From Chryseobacterium defluvii (lineage in GTDB: Bacteria; Bacteroidota; Bacteroidia; Flavobacteriales; Weeksellaceae): a DNA stretch of 64,000 nt. The notes under the pieces are model-generated. The model made no database searches, was not told where the DNA came from, and worked only from the letters and a program-made list of their open reading frames with translations. The stretch lies in NCBI RefSeq assembly GCF_014204415.1, contig NZ_JACHLE010000005.1, forward strand, positions 238,670 through 302,669, in the 5' to 3' direction. Each line of letters begins with the position of its first letter. The stretch's first letter is position 1. The translations under genes and the position numbers were made by a program. Below are positions 17,886-24,929 of this stretch, piece after piece.

Positions 17886-18278
17886 CTACGAAATGTTTTC
17901 TTTTTTCCTGAATAAGCCATCAGGAAATGCCAGACTCAGAAAACAGGCTATGAGAAGAAAATTAAATTCCACTCCATTTTTTCCGCCACCTACCACATAC
18001 CATCCTTCCGCTCCGTGTATCATGATAATTCCTGTAATAAAGATCACAATATTGGCAAAAGCCAGAGGTTTTAAGTACCTGTTCATTACCAGAAAAACCA
18101 CAGAAATAAGGTGAGTAAGCTTTACTGCCCATGCCAGGTAAATTCCCACGGGAGCAAATCCCATACTATCGAGATAATCTTTTCCAAAGCTATTAACACT
18201 TCCTGTAATAATAGGAGGAACACTATGCATGATCAATATAAGTGCCAGTGAGTATCTGAGTAATACTGTATTTTTCAT
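17886..18278 (-). CDS. DoxX-like integral membrane protein
   Basis: A 130-residue protein with four hydrophobic segments (about 7-25, 44-63, 70-88, 101-117). The pattern RYSLALILIMHSVPPIITGSV plus GFAPVGIYLAWAVKLTHLISVVFLV fits DoxX-like small membrane proteins, whose functions range from quinone-linked enzymes to unknown. It lies upstream of the histidine kinase gene on the same strand, with about 100 bases between, so any link with that system is only positional. Confidence 0.75.
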   Translation of the reverse strand: MKNTVLLRYSLALILIMHSVPPIITGSVNSFGKDYLDSMGFAPVGIYLAWAVKLTHLISVVFLVMNRYLKPLAFANIVIFITGIIMIHGAEGWYVVGGGKNGVEFNFLLIACFLSLAFPDGLFRKKENIS

Positions 18279-18417
18279 AGGTCATATTATACTGCTCAAA
18301 TGTATTATAAAAAAGTATTTTTCATCATAAAAATTTCGATGTACTGCCATTAACCGTCTATTAATATTTAAAAGTTTATAAACAAACAAAAGATCGTTAA
18401 GCTTTTGAAGTGCAAAT

Positions 18418-18447
18418 AAAAAGGCTTTACGTTTGTAAAGCCTTTCT
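18418..18447 (-). terminator. intrinsic terminator after the Ter operon
   Basis: An 11-bp stem (AAAGGCTTTAC / GTAAAGCCTTT) with a GTTT loop directly after the terC stop. On the minus strand it is followed by a T-rich run. It closes the seven-gene tellurite operon. Confidence 0.8.
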
Positions 18448-18449
18448 TA

Positions 18450-19532
18450 TTATTTATTGTCTTCTATTTCTTCTTTTTCCTCATCGCCTGTTACCTTCTC
18501 CGGGAACATGACCGATAAAAGTACTGAGATCAGTAATACGCCTCCAACAATTCCTAAGGAAATCGGTGACGGAATATGGATCCACGGAGCAATTAACATC
18601 TTAACTCCGATGAATGTTAAGATAATCGCCAGGCCATACGGTAGCTTGCTGAACATATGAATGAAGTTCGCCAGCAGGAAGTATAATGACCTAAGCCCTA
18701 AGATCGCAAAGATATTCGAGGTGTACAGGATAAAAGGGTCATTAGAGATCGCAAAGATCGCCGGAATGGAATCTACGGCAAAAAGAACGTCTGTAAATTC
18801 AATTACACCTACCACTACCAAAAGAGGAGTTGCCATTTTTATACCGTTCTGAACAGTGAAGAATTTATCTCCGTCATAGTTATCCGAAACTTTCCAGAAA
18901 CTTTTTACCAGTTTGGCACCCGCCGTATCGCTGAAATCTTCATTATCATCATCTTCACCTTCTCCCCAGGATTTGATCCCTGCGTACACGAGGAATAATC
19001 CGAAAAGGGTCATCACGACATTGATCTTTACGGCATGTCCGAAGATATTCATTTCAGGTAAGTAAGTAAGATTAATAAGCCCTACCCCTGCAAAGATGAA
19101 TATAGCCCTGAATATCAGCGCTCCAATGATCCCCCAGAAAAGTACTTTGTGATGGAGGTGTTTCGGAACCTTAAAGAATCCGAAAACAAGTATGAATACA
19201 AATAAGTTGTCTACCGAGAGGGCCTTTTCTATCCAGTAGGCTGCCTGATACTGGGTAAATTTTTCAATGGCGGTCAAATGGCTCTGCGGGCTGCTGTCCG
19301 TATTGAAAACCCAATATACCACTCCCGAAAAGATCATGGATAATGAGATCCATACAATAGACCATATGGTCGCTTCTTTTGAAGAAACTTCATGGCTTTT
19401 TTTATTGAAAACTCCTAAATCCAGGAGTAGCATGATAACTACCGTTATCGCAAAACCCCATACCAGTCCGGGATGAAGGTCTAAAATGTTTTGATGTTCC
19501 ACGGTTGATTGTTTATTATATGATAAAAGCAA
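18450..19532 (-). CDS. terC: TerC family integral membrane protein
   Basis: A 360-residue multi-spanning membrane protein of the TerC/Alx family. Key segments are the acidic intramembrane motifs ALSVDNLFVFILVFGFFKVP and VVGVIEFTDVLFAVDSIPAIFAIS, typical for TerC and implicated in metal (Mn2+, tellurite) transport or sensing. A long acidic cytoplasmic loop (GEGEDDDNEDFSD) and an acidic C-terminus are seen. It is last in the minus-strand Ter operon, 50 bases after the TerD gene. The sequence before the typical start includes a 20-residue leader (MLLSYNKQ...), which may or may not be translated. Confidence 0.93.
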   Translation of the reverse strand: MLLSYNKQSTVEHQNILDLHPGLVWGFAITVVIMLLLDLGVFNKKSHEVSSKEATIWSIVWISLSMIFSGVVYWVFNTDSSPQSHLTAIEKFTQYQAAYWIEKALSVDNLFVFILVFGFFKVPKHLHHKVLFWGIIGALIFRAIFIFAGVGLINLTYLPEMNIFGHAVKINVVMTLFGLFLVYAGIKSWGEGEDDDNEDFSDTAGAKLVKSFWKVSDNYDGDKFFTVQNGIKMATPLLVVVGVIEFTDVLFAVDSIPAIFAISNDPFILYTSNIFAILGLRSLYFLLANFIHMFSKLPYGLAIILTFIGVKMLIAPWIHIPSPISLGIVGGVLLISVLLSVMFPEKVTGDEEKEEIEDNK

Positions 19533-19582
19533 TAGCTGTACAAAGGCAATTATTGCTGATCATGATTTTTGATTATGATTCT

Positions 19583-20191
19583 TTATAAATAATTCTGCTG
19601 AACGGTCTGAATGGTCTGCTCCAGCTTCCTGTCCGAGGTAGGATCTCCGATCGCGTTGAACTTCCATTCCCCGTTTCTCTTATAGAAAACACCCATTACC
19701 ATAGCCACATGTCCACTGAAAGAGGCATCGTTGGCCACATCATATTTAGCGAAAACCTCTCTTACATTAGTCGGAGTCCCCTCATAGATACGGATAGACG
19801 CAAACGGAATGGTTCCGAAATCCTGTCCTTTGTAGCTGTTCAGCACCAATGCCACATGTTCTACATTCGGTTCCAGCTGGCTGAAATCCACTGTGATCAC
19901 TTCATTATCAAGACCGTCATCTCCGTTAACGTCTCCTGTCAGATCATCTCCGCTGTGTTTTACCGCTCCGTTCCTGGATCTTAAGTTCCCGAAATAGATC
20001 ACTTCGGTAGCATTTTTGTTTGAATCATACAGAATACAGCTTCCATCCAGATCCACCGCTTCTTTCTTTGTTCCGAAAATGCCTTTCTTTTCTATGGCAC
20101 CCCAGTTGATTCCTACACAAGCCTGTGTAAGAGCAGAGCCATTTTCTTTTTTCAGATTAATTCTTTGACCCTTTTGTAAATTAATAGCCAT
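19583..20191 (-). CDS. TerD family protein
   Basis: A 202-residue TerD-domain protein beginning MAINLQKGQR, the same start as the paralogue at 22419. The Ca2+-binding core is VKHSGDDLTGDVNGDDGLDN, followed by ITVDFSQLEPNVEHVALVLNSY and the C-terminal RNGEWKFNAIGDP strand. TerD proteins are cytoplasmic calcium-binding beta-sandwiches that associate with TerC at the membrane in stress and tellurite resistance. An insertion GAIEKKGIFGTKKEA near residue 31 distinguishes it from canonical TerD, making it TerX/TerZ-like. Confidence 0.92.
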   Translation of the reverse strand: MAINLQKGQRINLKKENGSALTQACVGINWGAIEKKGIFGTKKEAVDLDGSCILYDSNKNATEVIYFGNLRSRNGAVKHSGDDLTGDVNGDDGLDNEVITVDFSQLEPNVEHVALVLNSYKGQDFGTIPFASIRIYEGTPTNVREVFAKYDVANDASFSGHVAMVMGVFYKRNGEWKFNAIGDPTSDRKLEQTIQTVQQNYL

Positions 20192-20282
20192 TTTTTTATG
20201 TTTAGTTGTTATTATTTATTAAAAAGCTAAATCGTTATATTGTAAAATCGCGGATTTGCCTTTTTGCTTTTCAGCCTTTTTA

Positions 20283-21227
20283 CTAATTATTTAAATTTAA
20301 ATTCAACATTGCCCGCAGAATATTGGTTTCTTCGTTCACATCGAATATTTTGCTCATAATGTCTACATTTTCCAGATTCCGAAGATAGTCTTTTAAAACA
20401 GATCCCACATCTTCCGGCAAAGTTCGTTTTCTGTCGTGCATTACTTCTTCCAGCTCTTCATTTTTCCTTTTCAGCTGGTTGATCACCGTAACCTGATTGG
20501 ATTCATTCTCTGATGTATCCAAAGCCGATAATTCATCATCGATCAGGTACATGCTTTTTTCTTCTACATTAAAAATGAAATGTTCATTGGACTGAAAGAT
20601 CCTGAACAGCTCATACTCATTCCTGTCTATACGGTAACCGCACATAAAGCGGACCTTAAAATTCTGTATATTGAGCTTTCCCAATAGTTTCCTTTCTATG
20701 GAATAATCCTGATACCGGTAAGAAGGAACCGGCTGAGCTTTAAGTTTGGACTCATCGGCCTCCGTTCTGTAATATTCTACCCCATATTTTTTCTGAAAAT
20801 ACAGGACATCATTCCAGTTTACTGTAAAAGTTTCTTCCGTAAGGTCTTTATACAGGTTTTTCAGATGCTGGGAAAATACACCGCTGTATATTTTCCGGTC
20901 TGTTTCAAAACTGTCGATCTTTCTCTCTTCAAAAGAAGAAATATACTGGCCGTTAATATTAATTTCGTTAATAATGGCCAGTATATCATTTTCTTTTTTC
21001 TTTTTAAGCTTCGTTAAAAGCTCAATAAGGCTGTCGGTATACTGCAAGTGGAAAAGCTCAAGCTTATTGTAGTCCAATGTCTTATTATCCTCAAATAGTT
21101 TATGGATAATATCTTTTTTAATATAGATCGATATTATATCAACATTTTCAAAGAAATTAGAAAGAAGTTTAAGCTTGGTTAATCTTCTTTTACTTTGGGA
21201 CATTATGATTGCAGCTTCATCATCCAC
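20283..21227 (-). CDS. Ter-operon protein of unknown function
   Basis: A 314-residue protein (306 if started at M9, 21203, MSQSKRRLTK) that I do not recognise. It is Lys/Glu-rich and mostly helical, with a coiled coil around VTVINQLKRKNEELEEVMHDRK (240-262). It lacks a signal peptide or membrane helix. It sits between telA (15 bases) and a TerD gene on the same strand, so it is very probably part of the Ter stress complex or its metabolite pathway. Nothing in it shows an enzymatic motif. Confidence 0.75.
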   Translation of the reverse strand: MDDEAAIIMSQSKRRLTKLKLLSNFFENVDIISIYIKKDIIHKLFEDNKTLDYNKLELFHLQYTDSLIELLTKLKKKKENDILAIINEININGQYISSFEERKIDSFETDRKIYSGVFSQHLKNLYKDLTEETFTVNWNDVLYFQKKYGVEYYRTEADESKLKAQPVPSYRYQDYSIERKLLGKLNIQNFKVRFMCGYRIDRNEYELFRIFQSNEHFIFNVEEKSMYLIDDELSALDTSENESNQVTVINQLKRKNEELEEVMHDRKRTLPEDVGSVLKDYLRNLENVDIMSKIFDVNEETNILRAMLNLNLNN

Positions 21228-21242
21228 CGTTGTACCGTATTA

Positions 21243-22412
21243 CTATCCTCTTATATTTGCTTTTAACTCGTGTTCCAATGTCTGAAGGTCCTGATCCAGC
21301 TTTCTTCTGTTATCTGCACCCTGCTTTTGGATCTGTTTTACTTCATTCAATGTGCTGATCAGCATATTGGTGGTCTCTCTTAATGTTTCAGCAGAAACAA
21401 TGGTCTGTTCATTTGCCCTGGCAACATTTCTTGAGTTCTGGCCAAGGCGTTCTGCATTCTTTCTTAAGATCTCTTCCGTTGTGGAAGATACTTTCTGCTG
21501 AATTTCAATATTCTGCTGCTGTCTGTACATAGCCACCGCCAGTGAAAGCTGGTTTTTCCAAACCGGCAATGTAGTGGTAAGGATGGTCTGTGCTTTTTCC
21601 GCAATAGAAACATTGTTGTTCTGTACCAGCCTGATCTGCGGAAGCGACTGCATCATGATAAGGCGAACGACTTTAAGATCGGCCAATCTCCTGTCTAATC
21701 TCGCAATGAAGTCTCTTTTATCCGCGATCTGATAATCAGCATAGTTCTGAACGTTCGCTTCCATTTCAGCAAGCTCTTCCCCTGCTTTCTGCATTCTCAG
21801 ATTTCCCGCAATCACAAGGTCTTCAATATGCTTGATAGAGTTCACATTGCTGTCGAAAATGGTTTGCAATACCGCATTGTCTTTTGTAGAAGTAATGATC
21901 CCTGCATTCACTTTATAAGAGATCTGATCTATATTACCGATAATCTTATCATATTTTGCAAACAGGTTTTCCACCTGTGTTATCACTTTCTTCATGAACG
22001 GCAGCTTGCTCAAAAAGCCTTTCACCTTATTGCTGCTGTTCAGTTCATCTACGTCTACGTAATTGAGCTCAACAAGTAAATTATTGATCATTTCTCCTAC
22101 TTCCCCGGAATTGGATTTCCTTACATTGCTCAAAAAGCTGTCACTCTGATTGGCCAGCGTTTTCTGAAGCTCAGAACCAAAGTTCACAATAGAACCGGGA
22201 TTGGTTTCATCAATGGAGTTGGCCATCACTTCATATTTCTGGCGCTCCGCTTCCTGCATCTGGTTAAGATTTACATTTCCGTCTCTGTCCACAAGCACCG
22301 GCGCCGTTCCCTGATTAGATGGGCTTGGCGGGCTTAACGGTGTTGGTTCAAATGTTTTAAGGGGCTCAATTGACTGAAGCGGGTCAATAGGCTGATTGGG
22401 TTGATTATCCAT
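21243..22412 (-). CDS. telA: toxic anion resistance protein TelA
   Basis: A 389-residue TelA-family protein: a Pro-rich N-terminus (residues 1-35) then a long helical domain with the family landmarks VEMI-type NLLVELNYVDVDEL, LFAKYDKIIGNIDQI, YADYQIADKRDFIARLDRRLADLKVVRL and SLAVAMYRQQQNIEIQQKVS. TelA proteins are cytoplasmic and work with TerD/TerC modules in resistance to tellurite, phage and peptides. The gene follows terD by 6 bases. Confidence 0.93.
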   Translation of the reverse strand: MDNQPNQPIDPLQSIEPLKTFEPTPLSPPSPSNQGTAPVLVDRDGNVNLNQMQEAERQKYEVMANSIDETNPGSIVNFGSELQKTLANQSDSFLSNVRKSNSGEVGEMINNLLVELNYVDVDELNSSNKVKGFLSKLPFMKKVITQVENLFAKYDKIIGNIDQISYKVNAGIITSTKDNAVLQTIFDSNVNSIKHIEDLVIAGNLRMQKAGEELAEMEANVQNYADYQIADKRDFIARLDRRLADLKVVRLIMMQSLPQIRLVQNNNVSIAEKAQTILTTTLPVWKNQLSLAVAMYRQQQNIEIQQKVSSTTEEILRKNAERLGQNSRNVARANEQTIVSAETLRETTNMLISTLNEVKQIQKQGADNRRKLDQDLQTLEHELKANIRG

Positions 22413-22418
22413 AATAAA

Positions 22419-22973
22419 TTATTGATACATTGATACAAATTTGTCTAGCCCTTCTCTCTGGCCGCTTCCTACCGCTTCAAATTTCCATTCTCCGCCTCTG
22501 TTATAGATTCTTCCGAATTCTACTGCTGTTTCAATTGAGAAATCTTCATCCAGCTCATATTTCAGGATCTCCTCATTGGTATCCGTATTAAAAATCCTGA
22601 TGAAAGAATTTCTTACCTGTCCGAAGTTCTGCTTTCTTGCATCAGCCTCGTGAATGGTTACCACCACTGAAATTTCCTTTACTGCTGCATCAATTTTAGT
22701 TAAATCTATTTTGATCTGCTCATCATCTCCTGCTCCTTCTCCCGTTAAGTTATCTCCTGAATGGATCACCGCTTTGTCCGGAGACTCCAGGTTATTATAA
22801 AAAATGAAATGATTGTCTGACACTAATTTTTTGTCCTCCCCCAGTAAAAACAGGGAAGCATCCAGATCAAACCCGGTTCCTGTAGAGGTATTATTGAGAT
22901 CCCACCCTAAACCTACCGTGAATTTAGGGGCATTTATGTTTTCTCTCTGTCCTTTTTGTAAGTTAATAGCCAT
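22419..22973 (-). CDS. terD: TerD family protein
   Basis: A canonical 184-residue TerD protein: MAINLQKGQRENI, GLGWDLN, FDLDASLFLL, IFYNNLESPDKAVIHSGDNLTGEGAGDDEQI (calcium-binding Asp-rich loop) and C-terminal AVEFGRIYNRGGEWKFEAVG. Its start codon lies inside the end of the upstream PRTase-like gene (11-base overlap), so expression is coupled. Paralogue of the 19583 gene. Confidence 0.94.
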   Translation of the reverse strand: MAINLQKGQRENINAPKFTVGLGWDLNNTSTGTGFDLDASLFLLGEDKKLVSDNHFIFYNNLESPDKAVIHSGDNLTGEGAGDDEQIKIDLTKIDAAVKEISVVVTIHEADARKQNFGQVRNSFIRIFNTDTNEEILKYELDEDFSIETAVEFGRIYNRGGEWKFEAVGSGQREGLDKFVSMYQ

Positions 22974-23787
22974 AATATATTTCTGTTTGTGTTAATGTGT
23001 TAATATTATTTTCGTATTCTTTTATTAAATGATAATTGTTACTGATCGCCAGCTCAAGCAGGCTGTCCATAAGTTCCTTTTTTATAGTAGACGTAAGATA
23101 TTCAAAATTACCTGAATCCAGCCCTAAAATATATTTTACGATCCTTGTATTGAACTGAAAATCCGGCTTTGCCATTACCTCAGCAATGTGTTTTACATTT
23201 TTTACTGCGTAATAGTTAAAATAATTTTCAATTTTCGGATCGATGTCAAAATTCATCAGCTCCGCATAGTAAAGGAATACAAAATCCGCCTCTACCTGGT
23301 ACTGATCTAATATTTTGTGTACCGTATATTCATGGCTTCCCGTAATTTTTATATCATCTATAAAAATACAAAGTTTTCCTTTTAAAAAATCTTTATCTAT
23401 ATAATAAGTATCATTGGCAATCAGATTTTTACGGTCTTCGAAATTCAGATTCCCGTAATCTGTAATATAGGTATGGTTACGATTGATCTTGGATATAATA
23501 CTGGACTTTCTTCCTTTCTGGAATAAATAAAAATCCAAGTACTTTTTAAAATAGAAACATAAAAAATTGGAAGCCGTAGGAATAGCCATATATGGGCTTG
23601 GCAGCACTATAATATCCTTGTGGGTATCCAGAAGGTCTTCATGCTTTGCAATAAATCCGTCAAACAGCTCTTTTGCAAATTTCTCGGCGTAAGAGGTGTC
23701 CCCATATTTAAAATAGCTGTATTCTGCTGGCGAGAATGTAAATTCTTCCGCAGAATGTATATGGTGTAAACTATATCTTTTGTTCAT
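22963..23787 (-). CDS. phosphoribosyltransferase-like protein of the Ter operon
   Basis: A 274-residue protein with one clear PRPP-binding signature, LCIFIDDIKITGSHEYTVHKIL (two acidic residues plus TG/S loop, about residues 138-159), preceded by a DIIVLPSPYMAIPTAS strand-loop. It belongs to the PRTase-fold proteins found in Ter gene clusters, which were proposed from comparative genomics to help make a nucleoside-like metabolite. The HAD phosphatase gene ends 3 bases upstream of it, supporting a joint biosynthetic step. Substrate unknown. Confidence 0.8.
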   Translation of the reverse strand: MNKRYSLHHIHSAEEFTFSPAEYSYFKYGDTSYAEKFAKELFDGFIAKHEDLLDTHKDIIVLPSPYMAIPTASNFLCFYFKKYLDFYLFQKGRKSSIISKINRNHTYITDYGNLNFEDRKNLIANDTYYIDKDFLKGKLCIFIDDIKITGSHEYTVHKILDQYQVEADFVFLYYAELMNFDIDPKIENYFNYYAVKNVKHIAEVMAKPDFQFNTRIVKYILGLDSGNFEYLTSTIKKELMDSLLELAISNNYHLIKEYENNINTLTQTEIYYGY

Positions 23788-23790
23788 CGT

Positions 23791-24513
23791 TTATACGTGT
23801 TTTAATAAATGGGCGCTGAAGCCGAAATCTTTTGCCCCTTTATAATCAGCGACCGGATTATCCCCGATATGTAAAATCTGATCAAAAGGCAGATCCCTCT
23901 TCGTAATTTTATTTTTCACCTCCTGAAAAACAAGAGGATTGGGTTTTGAGCAATTGATCTCATCCGAATAGATGTGAAAATCAATATACTGATCCAGATC
24001 TTCTTCTATAAGGAATTTCCTCATCGTTTTCCCTTTGATTAATCCTGTATTACTCAGGATATTAATGGTCTTCCCCTGATTTTTGATCTCATCAAAAAAC
24101 TGATGCAGATTTTCAAAAATGATAACGGGCTTATATTCCAGAAACAATTTTTCACTCTGCAGATAAAATTCATTTAAATTCCCTTTATCAAGTTGCTTTA
24201 CGTCAACATTTAAGGCTCCAAGTATCAGCAGATAGATCTCAAAAGTATCAATATTACCTCCTAAAACCTCGTTGACTGTATTGCACAAATCATCATAATA
24301 TTTTACTGTTTTCGCAACTTCTTCCACCGGTTTGTTGATGTTGAAAAATGACGCGAACAGCTCAACTCTTTTTGCTTTAAATTCAGGATGAGATTTTATT
24401 AAGGTAAGCCACAGATCAAAGGAAAAATGTGAGTGATTGTGGATGTCGATATCTGTTTTCAAAACCTTATAAGTTAAAAGTTTTATTGAGCTTTTTCTTA
24501 AAAAAGATTCCAA
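23791..24513 (-). CDS. HAD family hydrolase of the Ter operon
   Basis: A 240-residue HAD-fold phosphatase. Motif I is FDLWLTLI near residue 32: the nucleophile Asp is present, but the usual second Asp (DxD) is Trp. Motif II is INILSNTG, motif III K in SKPNPLVF, motif IV LHIGDNPVADYKGA. A missing second Asp is seen in dehalogenase-type members and may alter or abolish phosphatase activity. It is the first gene of the Ter operon and is followed by the PRTase-like gene after 3 bases. Confidence 0.88.
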   Translation of the reverse strand: MESFLRKSSIKLLTYKVLKTDIDIHNHSHFSFDLWLTLIKSHPEFKAKRVELFASFFNINKPVEEVAKTVKYYDDLCNTVNEVLGGNIDTFEIYLLILGALNVDVKQLDKGNLNEFYLQSEKLFLEYKPVIIFENLHQFFDEIKNQGKTINILSNTGLIKGKTMRKFLIEEDLDQYIDFHIYSDEINCSKPNPLVFQEVKNKITKRDLPFDQILHIGDNPVADYKGAKDFGFSAHLLKHV

Positions 24514-24655
24514 TGGATTTCATGCTTATCATCATTAGTTTTAATACTGAATTTTACAATTCTTTCCAAAGATAAAATTTTTAATGGTAATGTATGTTTT
24601 TTTATAACTTTTTAAGATTTTGCCATACCGTTCATCATAAAAATATTCCAAAAAC

Positions 24656-24686
24656 TTTTGACAATTCAATTTTTTTTCTAAATTCG
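24656..24686 (+). promoter_or_regulatory. probable promoter of the EF-G-paralogue leader
   Basis: TTTTG (24656-24660) and TAAATTCG (24679-24686) are spaced like the Bacteroidota -33/-7 elements, with one mismatch in the -7 box. The inferred start near 24692 puts the leader ORF ATG (24706) about 14 bases into the transcript. Confidence 0.5.
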
Positions 24687-24705
24687 CAGCCGGTTAACGA
24701 TCATA

Positions 24706-24792
24706 ATGTCAACAAGAATGATACATATTATTACTTTAAGCAATCCTGTCAGAGCTGTGTACTTTGGCAGCACTAAATATTTATCTGAATAG
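24706..24792 (+). CDS. 28-residue leader peptide upstream of an EF-G paralogue
   Basis: A 28-codon ORF (begins MSTRMIHIITL, ends GSTKYLSE) starting just after the predicted promoter and ending about 30 bases before a strong terminator hairpin. The codons for Pro-Val contain CCTGTC, which repeats the 5' arm of the terminator stem and could compete for its 3' arm. GGCAGCA near the ORF end (24766-24772) is exactly complementary to TGCTGCC just after the terminator. This is the expected layout of an attenuator sensing ribosome stalling. No Shine-Dalgarno is seen, which is normal in this phylum. Translation is inferred. Confidence 0.5.
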   Translation: MSTRMIHIITLSNPVRAVYFGSTKYLSE

Positions 24793-24821
24793 CCCGTCAA
24801 TCTTTATTTACAAAATATAGG

Positions 24822-24852
24822 AAGACCTGTCTGTTCAGACAGGTCTTTTTTG
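24822..24852 (+). terminator. leader attenuator/terminator before the EF-G paralogue
   Basis: A 12-bp perfect stem (AAGACCTGTCTG / CAGACAGGTCTT) with a 2-base apex and a following run of T, located 78 bases before the EF-G-paralogue start and not after any plus-strand gene. A second hairpin (GGTTCCTG / CAGGAGCC, 24884-24901) follows. Its position makes it an attenuator rather than an end-of-operon terminator. Confidence 0.8.
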
Positions 24853-24929
24853 CTGCCTTTATTTCCAGACCCAAATTGTAAAAGGTTCCTGACCAGGAGC
24901 CTTATCATCAACTTTTAAAATTAAAAAAA

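Noticed and set aside
24594..24776. A 60-codon plus-strand frame ahead of the EF-G paralogue
   Set aside because: It starts upstream of the promoter, has low-complexity composition, and overlaps the better-placed 28-codon leader ORF in another frame.
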